NCBI GenBank assembly: GCA_014529385.2
Contig: CM043966.1
Coordinates: 36,248,739 to 36,312,738, forward strand
Direction of reading: 5' to 3'
Source of the DNA: Adiantum capillus-veneris
Lineage: Eukaryota > Streptophyta > Polypodiopsida > Polypodiales > Pteridaceae
DNA length: 64,000 nt
Shown here: positions 32,613 through 45,492 of the stretch, piece by piece
Layout of the letters: each line of letters starts with the position of its first letter
Position numbering within the stretch: position 1 is the stretch's first letter
Translations under genes and position numbers: made by a program
The notes under the pieces: model-generated
Databases searched by the model: none
Seen by the model: only the letters and a program-made list of their open reading frames with translations
What the model was told of the DNA's origin: nothing

Positions 32613-35380
32613 TTACAAAACCCTTCGCCAAATACATTTTTCCCAACCCAAGAAAATATGGGCACCACTAAAACTCTTTCGGTTTCTAGGTCAAAATATG
32701 AAGCATTTGCCATAATTTACACTAGAATTTGTGAACCTCCGGTTTTGTTCAAGACAAGCTTGAAATCTAGCCAAGCTTTTGCAATTTTAGCCGATTAAAA
32801 ATACAACAAACCTCGATTTTTTGCAAATATTGCTCCCCTTTTATCTTTAATTGAAACATTTCTATTCCTTAAAAGAAAAACCTCTCCAATATATATAGAG
32901 CTAATCTTTAAATAAATTCTACCATTCGTTAAGTAAAAAATAAAATTTACCATTTTTTAAAGGGCAAACTAACTCAACGACAAAGAATTACACAAAAAAT
33001 TCAATTATTTGTAGTGATTGAGAACAAAATTTTAACCTTGCTATTATAAATAGGGCGTTTTCATTTCCATGCGATAAATTTACAGTTTGAACTTGGAATA
33101 AAATCCGCAAATGTTAGTGCATGCACCAACATTGCTATAACATAATCATGTGTGAAGCAATAAAAGTCTTCATGCTCATCTCTGGCTTTGTAAACATGGG
33201 AAATATCCCTAGAGAATACTAAATTGCATTAGGTTTTAGGAAAGAAGAGTGAAATGCGACAACTGGAACACAACCACCATAACTGGTCCTGGCACCTTTG
33301 AGTTCTTGCTTGTGCTTCTATCACCTAAGAACTTTGTTTGGTGGTTTGATAGCTCTGTGAATGAGTTAAGGGGCAGCTAACTGCTAAACCACACCTTATT
33401 TTATGCTTACTTTATGTATGAGACCCTACAACTTTTAAAGGGGAATGCTGAGGCCATATAATCCACTGGACCAATGGCTCAACGACGAAGCTAGTGTTAG
33501 TGCTCACATGTCTCAATTTGTAGTGTAAAATTCCTTATTGGAAATGAAAGATCATAGTTATAATTTATAATTTTTTTGGTTATATTTGATTTGCTGTAAA
33601 TATAGGAGCATCGTAATTATAGTCCTCGACAATTAGCTTGAATTTTTGTAAAAATCTCAGTTATCTGAAAATGTATAAATCCCAGTTGCCTAAAAAATAA
33701 GGGCCAAAACAAGAAATTGCCTAGTATTTACTACAGTAACTTTAAGTGATTGTGCATTATTGCGATTGTATTACCTCAAGATAAGCAACTGAAAGAAGAT
33801 AGACTCATTCGAAAAGAAAATGACTATTGCAACCACTCTACAGGACCACTTGGGCCCTCATGAAGAAAGTGCACACTTGTGACTATTTGAGTAAGTTTTG
33901 ACAAAAAAGGCCATAAATTAGTCATCTAAACACCATATTTTTGAAGAGCTTTTGTAAACTCTAGCTTTGTGGAGTGTGTGCTCCCCCCTCTAGGAAGAGA
34001 GGTGGTGAAGAGGCAAGCATTCTAGCAATTGGAAAAGCCCAAATGAAATGTAAATGCTTCTATGGGTGCCTTGCCACTTTGGATATGGGGCCTTTGCCTT
34101 TGGTGCTGGCCTACTTACTTTGCAGTACATAGTTCCTTTTTGTTTTGTTTAAGACCAATTTTCAAAGGGTGGGTTGTATCAAAGGTAGGCAAAGGTGCAA
34201 GGTACTCAACCTTGTCATGCACACAAGTCTACCTTGTCTTTGACTATCATAGTCAAAGATTTTTTAGCTTTTTAGAGCTTGAGCTATCAAACTAAAATTG
34301 AAAGGCCAAGTTCCAACTTCCAAAGGTCACATATAAAATTGCTCATCATGTGGCTATCAAGTGCTTACTCCACATGCAATCTTGCTTTGGATTTGATGAA
34401 GCTTGGACCATGTCATTACTTTTCCACAAAACATGGCACATTTGGGAGTGGGAAGATGACAGGCCCACTTCTTCCTTTTTGAAAAGTCGCGGACTTATAT
34501 TAGAAAAGGGTAAGAAATTACATTGGCCCGAGTCAGAGGTTAAGGTAATGGAGTGCTTTTGCAAACAACCTAGAGGTGGTCTACCACCATTGCTTCCAAA
34601 GCCTTCCAATCATGGAGTGCTTGGAGAGTTGAAAAAGACATCTGTAAGTGTTTAGAGCACAAAGGTGCCAGAGTTACAAAATTGCTCCTATAGCTAGGTG
34701 AGACACCTATACACTCTCGTGAATGTACAAAACATATCATTTGTGAGGTATGATCCAAGAGAGAACGCCATGGGATGGGGTTATTGGAGTGTTTAACTCT
34801 ACACCCATGAAAGTGAATTGAACCAAGGGTGAGAAGTCAAGGCCAAGAACCACTTATCATGATCAACAACTAAAATTGTTAAGCCATCCGAGTTTCCATG
34901 CAAACAGCACTGGTAGAGCTAGAAGATTAAAGCATCATGGTGTAAATCTATTGAGTAAAACCCGAAGAGCTCGCTGCTTTTGACTTTGCCACTCGACAAG
35001 CAATGTGTTACATATTCAATATTAATGATCAAACTAAAATGATAATGATTTTTTGGCTAGAGGATTACTAAATGCTTCCATTTCCCACTTTCCTTTTCTG
35101 CATTCGTCTCGATTATTTTCTTTTTAGCACAAATCCTGAGTTCAAATCTTGCAAGGGATCGAGGAGTTTTATTTTTTCTTGTGGTCACATGCCTCTATGT
35201 GGGTCCCACCACGCAAGGTCATCATTCAATCATGCTGAGTATATATTCTTATGATTAAAGCTAGTCAAGTGCCATGCCCATGCCATGAAAGATTGGTCTA
35301 TAACCAAAAACACCTCCTTTTGTGTCATTGAATGAAAGGTTTGTGGTGTAGATGGAGGAATTCCTTCATATGTGTGTGTA

Positions 35381-35452
<72 letters not shown>

Positions 35453-36200
35453 TTTAACATCATAGAAACAGTCTTAAGAGCTCTAGGTGGGCCTTTGTGA
35501 CCATCACCTAGAGAGAGGGAAATTTACAAGTTGGGATCTTTTTACAAGGCTTGGGTGAAAACTGAAAAATGATGATAAGATCTATCCAACGAGTCTTGAA
35601 CTCAAGTTCTATCACTCAAGAGGGAAAGGGAATGACAAATTTGTGTGTGTGAGAGAGAGAGGCGGAGAGAGAGGATCATAAAATGATCTTTTGCCTTTCT
35701 TTAGGTCCTAAAATGCTACAGCAAATCCAAGGCTGTTGAGGTATCAGTAATGAAGGTATACGGAGAATGGCAGGGGTAGAAATGTGGAAACCCAACTTTG
35801 TCAATTTTGGCAGAGTTGTAGGGTAGGGAGGCAAGGTCTGTTGAGGTAGGGGGTTGGGGATAAACTAAGTATTGTTTTGTTTGCAAATCTGATGCCTGGA
35901 ATGTGCTATTTTCTCCACCTTTTGCGTGCCTTATGGAGGAAAACTACCATATGGTGTAGAAGTAGAGGAAACTTTGCCAAAATTGACAGAGTTTACTGGC
36001 CTTGGTGGGGTAAGCTGACTTGAAGGGGCAACCATAACCCTTGCCCCATGCAAAAAGCCTCTATGGCCTGCGGGAAAAATGTAAGAGGCAGACACTACTC
36101 CTACTGTTTCTGCCGCATTGACTAGCATCTTCGTTCTAGTCTACGGTGCTTCAATCACCCCGCGCTCTAAGGGTGAGTGCATGTTCAAATTTCCAAAGTT
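32613..36200. other. Intergenic upstream of the ACR gene
   Basis: No coding frame with recognisable content. Holds the compound microsatellite at 35371-35449. A 14-bp word TGTCAATTTTGGCA near 35794 and its inverse near 35973 sit ~160 bp apart. Nothing else identified. Confidence 0.5.
35371..35449. repeat. (TG)n(AG)n compound microsatellite
   Basis: A TG run followed by an AG run; on the minus strand this is (CT)n(CA)n, the same order as at 4777 and 5526. Confidence 0.97.
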
Positions 36201-36277
36201 GAGAATTAAGAGAAAACACTGAATGCCAGTGAAACTTCACAACCCTAGTCGAATCGACGATGGGAAGTAAAGGAGAG

Positions 36278-36534
36278 CCACGTGGAAAAGGGCTAGATTA
36301 CATGCTAGCCTCTATGGCTCATTGCCACGTGCCTGGACAGTATCCAGGGGCCACGTGGAAGGAAGTGAACGTGGCCATTGGCTACTGGAAAGGACAATTT
36401 AAGTGGAAGGCGAAGGGTGGGCGATTGCTAGCTCAGTGACAGCTGGCAGTGAAAACGACGCGGCTGGTGGGCCCACTTGAGTCCGACCGGCTGGTCCAGT
36501 ACGATCGTACGCGGTCTCTTTATTGGTCCACGTG
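36278..36534 (+). promoter_or_regulatory. Four G-box (CACGTG) elements upstream of the ACR gene
   Basis: CACGTG occurs at 36279-36284, 36326-36331, 36352-36357 and 36529-36534, about 290-550 bp before the ATG. Three have a CACGTGG/CCACGTG context, the core of ABA-response elements and of bZIP/bHLH G-boxes. Four in 257 bp is far above chance. Binding and hormone or light response are inference. Confidence 0.65.
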
Positions 36535-36825
36535 GGCTGGCCTTGGTGCTTGCGCGGCGCCAGCCTGGACACGATTGCCGATGTGGACGACCATTGAATT
36601 TGCTCTTTTAACGGATTTTAAAGGCTATCAAGTCCGCTTAATAAATCCACTTAAAAGCTTCCTCCCTCCCAGCTATTTTCTCTTTTCCGACCCTTCGTTT
36701 GCGCTCGATTCGGCGCCTCGCACACTCCTACGCAGGGCTTGTGCTCTCTCTCTTCTTGTTCTTCTTCTGCCCCCCCCGCCCCCCCGGCGGCTTCTCCTCT
36801 TCGTCCTCTCTGTGCGTTCGCTTCA

Positions 36826-39489
36826 ATGACGGAGCTCTCCCATTCTGAGCTCGATGAATACCAGAAACTCGTCTGGCGCATGAACCCACCAAGGTTCGCT
36901 TTCCTGCTTCCACTGTCGCCTTTCTTTCTCTTGGCCCTTTCTTATCTCTTCTTTCTTCTTGCAGTGTTGTAGTCGACAATGCTTCATGCGAAAAAGCTAC
37001 TCTCTTCAAGGTAAGATCTTGCGCTTTCTGATGGTTTCAACATTTTCGGTCTATGTTGGGCACTTGCTTTTCCTCCAGACTTCTTCTACTGAATTCCTGC
37101 TGTTCTTTCTTCTGAACAGATCGATAGCTCAAACCGTCATGGCATTCTTCTTGAAGTGGTGCAACTGCTTACAGACCTCGATCTCAACATTCACAAGGCG
37201 TACATTTCATCGGATGGGGGCTGGTTTATGGACGGTATGTGCGTCTTTCCACTCACATAAAAAGGATGCAGTCCTGTACGGGTCTCTAGATAGTGCCTGC
37301 TGAGAATAATTTTGGAACTCCTCCTTGGATAGGACACAATGCAGCCCATGTCCGTGCATTGTTTAGCTGGATTCCTGCTGATACTTGCATATCTCGAGGC
37401 ATCAGTTTGAAAGAAAAAGACAGTCTTTTTGGGACCATTGCTAGATGGTGTTGAAACACCACGTATTCTGAGTTGCATCTTCTTGCATGCGGGGATTCAT
37501 TCAAATGTGAATCACAGTTTTACGAGTATGAACTAAATGCCGTTTAGCATTGTGATATGGTTTCTTCTGCTTTGTATCATGGTCAAGTCAAATGCAAAGT
37601 TTGCAAGGGGGCTCCTGATATCTGACAGTGTGTAATGCTATAGATTTGCTGTTTGTTTCATCAGATCTTCCCTGCATCTTAAGCTTTTGTTTACATCTCC
37701 ACAAGAGGCATCTGTAGCCAGATCTGCTACTTCTTGTCTGGCTTTTGGACCCAGCATTACTCAGCATGTGTGTTGACAACTTAATCTAAGGAATATTTGC
37801 AGCTAAGTTATTGGCTGGATTTTCTTGTACAGTTTTTCATGTGACTGATGCCATGGGAAATAAGGTGACAAATGAAGAGACCATTACCTACATTGAGAAG
37901 GTTGGATCTCTTGGGACATTTCATTTCCTGCAGTATGATATGACCTGATTTTGTATTTATGGTTTAGCTGTGGTTTTCTAACAGAGCATTGGCATACATC
38001 ATCAGTATCCGAAGAAAGTTGGGGTTCAGTCTGTTGCGGAACACACAGCAATAGAACTCACTGGGACCGACAGGCCAGGTCTCATGTCAGAGATTTCTGC
38101 CCTCCTGGCTGAAATGAGGTGTAATGTGGTTGCTGCTGAGCTGTGGACCCACAACATGAGGGTTGCATGTGTTCTCTACATCACAGATGAAGTGACCAAT
38201 GGCCCCATTGAATCTCCGGAAAGGTTAAACAGAATCAAGGACTCCCTCTGTAACGTGTTGAAAGGAGATCAGGGCTCAAAGAGTGCACGGACAGATTTTT
38301 CAACGAGTGTTACCCACACGGAGAGGCGCTTACATCAGATGATGTTCGCAGATCGTGATTATGAAGGGGAGGAGGATGAACAAATGTGGGATTTGGATGG
38401 GAAAATAACAGTGGAAAATTGTGATGAAAAGGGCTATTCTGTTGTCAATGTTGAATGTTGTAATAGGCCCAAGCTTCTGTTTGATACACTTTGCACGCTG
38501 ACAGACATGGAGTATGTTATTTTTCATGCTACTATTGATACTGACGGCCAGCGAGCTTATCAAGTAAGCATATGTCCTTCGAATTGTGCTCTAAATTTCA
38601 TAACAAAAGCATGCTGTTTAACAATCTATTATGGTTGTAATGAGCAGGAATACTACATACGGCACAGTGATGGGCGCACACTTGATTCAGAGGCTGAGAG
38701 GCAGAGAGTAATTTTATGCCTGAGAGCTGCCATCAAACGCCGGGCTACAGATGTGGGTTGCATTCTTCATGTCATGTTTGGGTTTTGGCATTTGCACCAC
38801 ATGGTCTTGCATGTAAATAGTGAGTCAGCTGAGTGTAAATGTCTCATTTGTGCACTCCAAGGCATTGTTGTGGCTTCATTGTTTCTGCAAATTCCAGGTT
38901 ACATATGTGGGTTGCATTCTTCATGGCATGTTTGGGTTTTGGCATTTGCACCACACATGGTCTTGTATGTAAATAGCGTGTCAGCTGAGTGTAAATGTCT
39001 CATTTGTGCACTCCCAAGGCATTGTTGTGGCTACATTGTTTCTGCAAATCTAAAGCAGACCTGTGTGGACTTATGGTTATTTATCTTTCATTTATTGTTA
39101 GATGTTTTTGTCCAGTTCTGAGTACATCATTGTTGTGTTTGCAGGGCTTGAGACTTGAGTTGTGCACTAAGGACAGGGTTGGGCTCTTGTCGGATGTAAC
39201 TCGAATCTTTAGGGAGCATGGCCTGTCTGTTATCAGAGCCGATGTGAACACCAGAGGTGACAAGGCAATCAACGTTTTCTATGTAAGAGATGCTGCTGGG
39301 AACCATGTAGACCTAAAAGTCATCGAATCTGTCAGACAAGAAATAGGACAAGCTGTTTTGCAAGTGAAAGAGATGCCTGCAGTTTCGAAATCTCTTAGAG
39401 AAGCTTCAGCGAGATCTCGATTTTCGTTTGGCAGCCTGTTATCTTCTCAAGTTCTTTTCAATCTAGGCTTGATCAGGTCCTCACCGTAG
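36826..39489 (+). CDS. ACR: ACT domain repeat (ACR) protein, seven exons
   Basis: Exons: 36826-36893, 36965-37010, 37120-37234, 37833-37900, 37985-38563, 38648-38752, 39145-39489. All introns are GT-AG and the joined frame is 1326 nt, giving 441 residues, the usual length of four-ACT plant ACR proteins (ACR4/ACR8 type). The start [19 protein letters not shown] and the VVVDN block are family-typical. ACT repeats lie at about residues 36-100 ([12 protein letters not shown]), 121-195 ([13 protein letters not shown]), 247-320 ([12 protein letters not shown]) and 328-400 ([17 protein letters not shown]). The C-terminus ends [14 protein letters not shown] domains bind small ligands, often amino acids; plant ACRs are proposed amino-acid sensors or regulators without a catalytic domain, and the ligand is not known from sequence. 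No signal peptide or membrane segment. The 5' UTR is CT-rich. The exact ACR orthologue is undecided. Confidence 0.95.
38751..39049 (+). repeat. Tandem duplication inside ACR intron 6
   Basis: Copy 1 (38751-38893) begins at the exon 6 donor junction; copy 2 is 38905-39049 (period ~154 bp). Both read ATGTGGGTTGCATTCTTCATG and TTTGGGTTTTGGCATTTGC, with few differences. Copy 2 carries the same donor-like ATGTGGGTT. Confidence 0.93.
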
Positions 39490-41360
39490 AAATGGAATAG
39501 TCGAGACATATGCTTTGAAGGGAGTGCCAGGCAGTTATGAAGGATGGCAGAGTACAAAGGCCAAGGTGTAGTGGTTGTGTATGGGCTATTAGACGCCGGT
39601 CTGTGGGTTTGGGATTGATTGTTTGTGTGACATTCAGGAAATGTACATATTTGCTGTCGGATTAGGCTTCAGAGCTCGGGGGTGTTCGTTTTGTCAGTGG
39701 TGCAAGCTATGCTCTAGGAGGGTGGCATTATATGAGTGGCTAATGGTCTTAGCTAGGTTGTGTTCAAGCGTGTCTTGAGTGAGTTACTACATTGTATTTG
39801 ACTAGTTTCTTATGGGGAGGTCTTGGTCTTAGTATTCCTAAGTTGAATGGGGATCTGCTGGTTTATCACTAACATTCTCACTACAGCAGCCATTTACTCC
39901 TTGTACAAATCCTTCTCCACTCTTGACAGGCATTGGAATGATACTACAGGATTGCAGTCTACGAAGGCTATTGTATCATTCTAGTGCCATTATTAGCCAA
40001 GCAAGCACATGGTGCTACAGTATTGATATTTTGGAGCAACCAATTATATCCCTTGTAAATACACACGGCATTTAAACTATAATGCAGGCAATTAGCAGGT
40101 TTTTTTTTCCTTGTACAAAGGTTTATAGTGTTTACCTTCAGTACCTATGACCTTACAATGCAGTTGCAATCCTTACCCCAACCTTTTTTTTTTCCATGTT
40201 TTCTACATGAATATTTTTGAATTATGAACCGAAAACATTACTGTTTTGTGGGTGGTAATTTCTGGGTGCAAATCTTGTGTAAATTGCTAGATGGATGAAC
40301 CATCCTCATTATTGAGTTCGTAAAGGGGGAAGTGGGTTCAAGAGTTGTTGATCCAAGGTAGTGCTTAGTGCCATGGAACTACTTGAGAGAGGCTCCTCTT
40401 CGCCTATTATTTTCCTCTATTTGGTTATCACCACCATGCCTTGACTTGTTAATCAGTCCAGCTTGACCGAAAATGCTAGACCTTGCTGTGGTTAAATCAA
40501 TATGCTATAGGGCATTGTGTGATTATTGGGGAACTATGTGCCTACACCCCCCCATGTGGGGGATGTAGAGCCTCAAGAATATATAACACAGTGGAGGTTT
40601 TTGAAGTTGGGAGGCTTTTTAGGGCGATCGGCAAGCAAAGAGGCCACACATTATCTTTGAGAGGCAATAGGGTAGAGGGACGAAGCCACAACAAATATGG
40701 AGAGTAGACATGTTGGATCTCAATGTACATTGGTAGGCAAAACACGTTATGTAGTCCATTGACCTAAATTTAACTTGGGAGGTAGAGGGAGACTGAGGGA
40801 TGTAGGGCAAGATGGAGGCTCTATTGGATGCTTTTGAGTAGGAGGAGAAACAAAAGAAATATCGTATACTTGATTTGAACGAGGAGTTGGAGGAAGGCAA
40901 CTTGTCATCAATAGGCTCAAGTAGTGCTTCCATGAAATCAAGATTCCATACTAGTGGTGGTGACCAAGTAAAGGAGTCTACCAAATCCCCTTAAAACTTC
41001 CTTGCAGATTGAATTGGGAGAAAATTTGTGACCCAATCTTTCGACCCAGACTTGCATGCTTCTCACTATTTATTTAGCTTTTCTCGAGAGAGCTATGACC
41101 TTATGCTATTAAATCTTCAAGGGATTTGTAAGCGAACAGTGGTATTGTGTGCATGCATGATGTAAAACGATGGAACAAGATACAATCTTGTGATCCGAGG
41201 ATCTCCACGACATGGATCAATTAGGATCATCTTGAAGGGTGTCTCTCCCAAAGCCATTGCCCCAAAGGAAGAGTGGACAACCATTACAAAACAATGTCAC
41301 GTCGACTAGCGAGGGGTTCACTTGAGCATGTTGGAAACTATTAATTAGGTGATAGATTCC
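39490..41360. other. ACR 3' UTR and downstream spacer
   Basis: The first several hundred bases after the stop are presumably 3' UTR (T-rich, moderately GC). The polyadenylation site is not clear, as no standard AATAAA stands out. From ~40300 to 41360 no gene or element was recognised. Confidence 0.45.
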
Positions 41361-41439
41361 ATGTGATGTGTTGGAGAGTATTTTGATAAACCATAAAGTT
41401 AGGCTTGTTAAGATAAGATCAACTAAGGTAGGTGAAGGT

Positions 41440-43000
41440 AAGGTAGAGGACTACTATGCCTTGCCATCGTGGTGGTTCAAGAAGGCATCATGGAGAAAAC
41501 AAGTGCACAGAGAGGAAAACGAAGAAGTGCGGTTGTCCTTTCAAGGCACAAGTGCAATTTAGTGAGGGAGTTGATGAGGTCACTATTTTGCTTCGTGCTA
41601 TGCATGAGGGCCTTGTTCCTGGCTCTCGGGTTGACTTATATCATATACCTGTTCATCCAAGTGTGCTTCAATGTTGCTTGGCGGATTATTTTGATGTTGG
41701 AACATGTCGCCATCTTGCCAAAATGTCAGTTTAAAAAGAAAACTTGCACATGCAACAAGTATCCTTGTTAGATCGCACAACTTTTCGATTCTTCATGATC
41801 TCAAAGGGGGTCCAATAGTTGGCATATATATAGTCTACGACATGAAGGTAGTGAGATAGTTTTCTTTTCCTGTTACCCCTTTAATTACTTTACCATTTTG
41901 TTTTTCTCTCGGACGTGCATCTGGGAATGATTGGTCTGCGATGTACATGGAGGCTTTGAAGTTACTGTTTTCCTTTTCCTTGTGTCTTTATTTAGTTGCT
42001 TGTTGCTTTTGAAAGGTCGTATATGTGCAACCATACAATTCAAATGCTTTGCAACAAGCCATTTGTCGTCATCATTCAAGATGATTGGATGCTTGAGATG
42101 TGTATTCGATTCTCACAACATAATAGGTGGGCCGTGGATAGCACATTCAAGACAAACATTTATGGATTGCCATTATATGCAGTTGTTTTGCCAAATCAAA
42201 ATGGTATCGGGATTTCCCTCTGGTTGATGTGCACAAGTGACTCTTGGACATGTCAGGAGAGCATTGCCCTTGAATTGACCATCCGAATGATATTTTCGAC
42301 AATGGGTAGCATTCGATCGAATGCAATTGTGATAGACAAATGTCCCCAATAATTGAATGGCATCTTGAGAGCCATCAAAGATGATCCTGCTTGTTCGGAT
42401 GAACACAATGAAAGATAAATGAGTCCAGGTAGCATGTCATGTCTTGTTATGTTGGTATCATGTCAAAAAGGCTTGGGTGGAGAACTTTTTTTCGCAAGTG
42501 CCAAGACACATGCGAGACCATGTTTATTCTTCAATGTGTAACTTGATGCACTCCAGCTCCGAGGATGACTTTGAAGCTCGCTTTCATCGCCTCTTGTTGG
42601 ACTACTCTAATCATGCAAATATTCAGTGTTATGTCTCCAATGGATGGTGCTCAAAGTCATGTGTGGCGTGAACGTTGGCCGAAGTTTGGATGTCTTTTTT
42701 CCCATGGCAATGTGGACACTACAAATATGGTGGAAAGACTATGGCAGTATGTCAAGTATACTCTCTTGGAAGGGATGATAAATAGGTGAGCCTTGGATCT
42801 ACTGCATGCACTTGTTGGCAATGCGAGGAGTAGAAGCTGGATGGGAGGAACTCTCTTGGAGTTCTTCAAGCAAAAGCAAGATCTAGGTGAGATATTGTCC
42901 AACTCCTTGGACTTTCTCTGAGTAAAGTTCATGGCATGTTCATTGACGACGGATTCTGGATGATTTGTTGTGTATGGTTCAAGCAAGAGTGCAAAAAAAA
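41440..43000 (+). pseudogene. Decayed MULE/FAR1-type transposase
   Basis: Fragments in changing frames keep family order. First comes a FAR1/WRKY-GCM1-like zinc cluster (CHRGG, then KKCGCPFKAQVQF) near 41460-41570. The MULE DDE core follows: WAVDSTFKTNIYGLPLYAVV near 42130 with the first Asp, then VIDKCPQ near 42330 with the second. LCWYHVKKAW near 42450 (C..H) and NMVERLWQYVKYTLLEGM near 42725 with the probable catalytic Glu complete it. Stops near 42350, 42420 and 42790 and frameshifts make it non-functional. Intact FAR1-type proteins of this kind are either transposases or domesticated transcription factors. Confidence 0.75.
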
Positions 43001-43216
43001 AAAGATGTTGGAAAGAAGCTATTGTCAATGATACAAGACTAATCCTGAAACTCTTCAGCTGGTGAACGAATCTACATTACTCTTCAAGATTCAAAGCATG
43101 ACATCGGACTCTTGGTACCATTTGAGCATGAATCCTCGTAATGTGATTGCCCAGACTGGTCCTCCGAATGCAAGCATCTATATGGGCTTCGATTAATACT
43201 TCAAAGCTATTTTTCA

Positions 43217-43699
43217 ATGCTTCATGCAATTTTACCTATTGTGAATAGCGTGCATGCAATGACTGACCTTGCAACAAGCAATGGAATGCAACAATGTGTC
43301 CAAGTTTTGGAAATAGTGAGTGGATGTGATGACAAAGCACTCGATACTGAAATGAATGGCATTGGAACAGACTTGCAACAGATTGACATGGAGGTAGTCA
43401 ATTGTGCCGACAAATCTAGAGAGTTGTTGCTACAATTGGCTGATGTATTACCGCAGTGGACATTGCAGCACAAGGAGGTTGCTCTTACGAAATTAAAGAT
43501 CTCTATGAAGAACTTGGAGAATCTCCATGAGCCGAGGGAGATCAGCTTGCCAAAAAAGAGTAGCATCAAACAAATCCAAGCAAATGTCACACAAACATGG
43601 GTTGGGCATGGCAGGCTATCAGGTATCATTGATGGCATAGGTGAGGCGGTTGAAGACTGTTTCCAACCAACAAAAAAAACAAGAAACATAGGTTTGTGA
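43217..43699 (+). pseudogene. Probable C-terminal part of the MULE-type protein
   Basis: A 160-residue frame starting MLHAILPIVNSVHAM, with a helical, Leu- and Asp/Glu-rich middle and a basic tail (KKTRNIGL). No domain was recognised. Its position directly downstream on the same strand suggests it belongs to the same transposon protein, but it could be an independent frame. Confidence 0.4.
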
Positions 43700-43947
43700 T
43701 GACGACGTCTCACAAACACCAAGTAGAATTTGTCACTCTACTTTGGGAGAATGAAATGGACTAAAGAGTAGACATGCTTGCGGGAGCTATGTTTCCCAAG
43801 CACCAAATGGATTAGTCATCCATCTTGGAAAGATGTCGTAGGGTAAAAAGGGGATCCTCTACCCGCTAAGTAAAATTGACTAATGACTAAAGCTTTATCT
43901 CTTCTATCTCATAGTCGAGAGCGACTATGATTTCAAGAGAGAGGTAA

Positions 43948-45492
43948 TGTCATAAAATCTAATATCTATCCAACCCAAATGATTTTCTCATATTAAATTG
44001 ATCACTTAATGTGGGAGAATGAATGGGAACAAGTGTTAAGATATAGATATGTGCTTATAGATCTATCTCAACACGGGGCCAATAGTAAAGGGGCCCAAAT
44101 GAGAGATGGTCTATCAAAGAGCAAGGCTAATCAATGGAGCATAAGACCTTAGGGTTAGCTTCATTGAAGACCTCCAATAATGTGCGTAAAAGTCCTTTGA
44201 CCTTAGGTAAGCTAGGTCTGAGCTTGAGGTGGGAACCCGGCCCAAGTTCGAGGTGCTTGTCGTGCTTGAGGTGCTTGATTAAGGTGCTTGAGGTACTTGA
44301 CATGCTGCATGATTAAGGTGCTTGAGGTGCTTTGACATGCTTGCCTGAGATGCTTGTGGGAACACCCCTAGTCCAAGTGCTTAGTCATGCTTGATGACTA
44401 AGGTGCTTGAGCACCAAAGGTCAAAAAGATCCCTACAAAGAGGGGGGCGAGCCCTTTTCTTAGGGGCTAGAGAGAGAACACACACACACACACACACACA
44501 CTCTCAAGGAAAGCCCAAGCTTAAAGAGGCAACAGGGACACATGTCAAGCCCTACCCATGTTACCTCCATGAGGTGCTTGAACTCTATTGGCTAGGATTA
44601 AAAGGGGTCCAATGATAATTTACAACAATTATCTAATTGTTTTTGCATTTATCAAGTCCTCTCTCTCAAAGGGGAAAGGGGGGCACTTGTCCCAAGACTA
44701 CACCTATTGCTAGAAATGGCTCAAGCTTGTGATTGGCTAGGCTTGGCATGAGCCAATGAGCTTCAATGATGAGCTAGAAGAGGGGGTCGACCTAGCAAGG
44801 AGGGGGGTTGCTTAGGGGGTATACTCACCCACACACACTCACAAACACTCTCATTGTGTGCTATGCAAAGTGCAAGAGCTCCCTCTCCTTCTCCAAGCAA
44901 GTAGAGGTTGAGAGCCTACACCAACACTCTTGGATATGGAGTGCAAATCCAACCAAGAGCCATGCTTCAATGCTTAAGCTTGCCATCTCCTTCTTCTTCA
45001 TTACTATGCTATTATGTATGCTAGCAACAAGAGTTATGATAAGTGAGGAACTAATTCTTTCTCCTACGAAATGTTTCTTCTTCCTCTTCCCTACCCTCAT
45101 TCCCTGCTAGCTCTCTCCACCTTCGAAGGTGTTTGAGGTCTTGGGACTGAGGCTTGGGATAGTTAAAGATTTCTTCAAGTTTATCTTATGTTTGTGATGC
45201 ATGAAGCTTTCCATATTCATTGCATCACCTAGGTAACAAGGAATACAAAGATTGTATTGTAACAAGTCTCTCTTAATGGGAGAAATCATAATACAAATGC
45301 CTATTGGAGGGGGGACCGGCTTCACATAAATCCGGTCCCCAACTGTTGTCATGTTCTCTAAATTCTCTTTCTTACAAAATTATTTGTTGCTATCTTCAAT
45401 TATGTTCACTCGCTATGCTCACAAAGTCATTTCTCAAAAGTACTCTCATTAATTTCCGCTACTCTCAAATTAAATAGGCCAATTCCATTACA
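43948..45492 (+). repeat. 5' LTR of Gypsy A2
   Basis: About 1545 bp, TGTCATAAAATC...CATTACA, followed by TTGGTATCAGAGC. Internal (AC)n near 44479-44502. Confidence 0.87.

Noticed and set aside
35790-35992. Inverted 14-bp word pair near 35794 and 35973 as a MITE
   Set aside because: The flanking sequence of the two words is also similar in direct orientation, there is no target duplication, and the arms do not extend.
38084-39121. A continuous 345-codon frame as the ACR coding sequence
   Set aside because: It reads through introns 5 and 6. The spliced model restores four complete ACT repeats, a family-typical length and perfect GT-AG sites.
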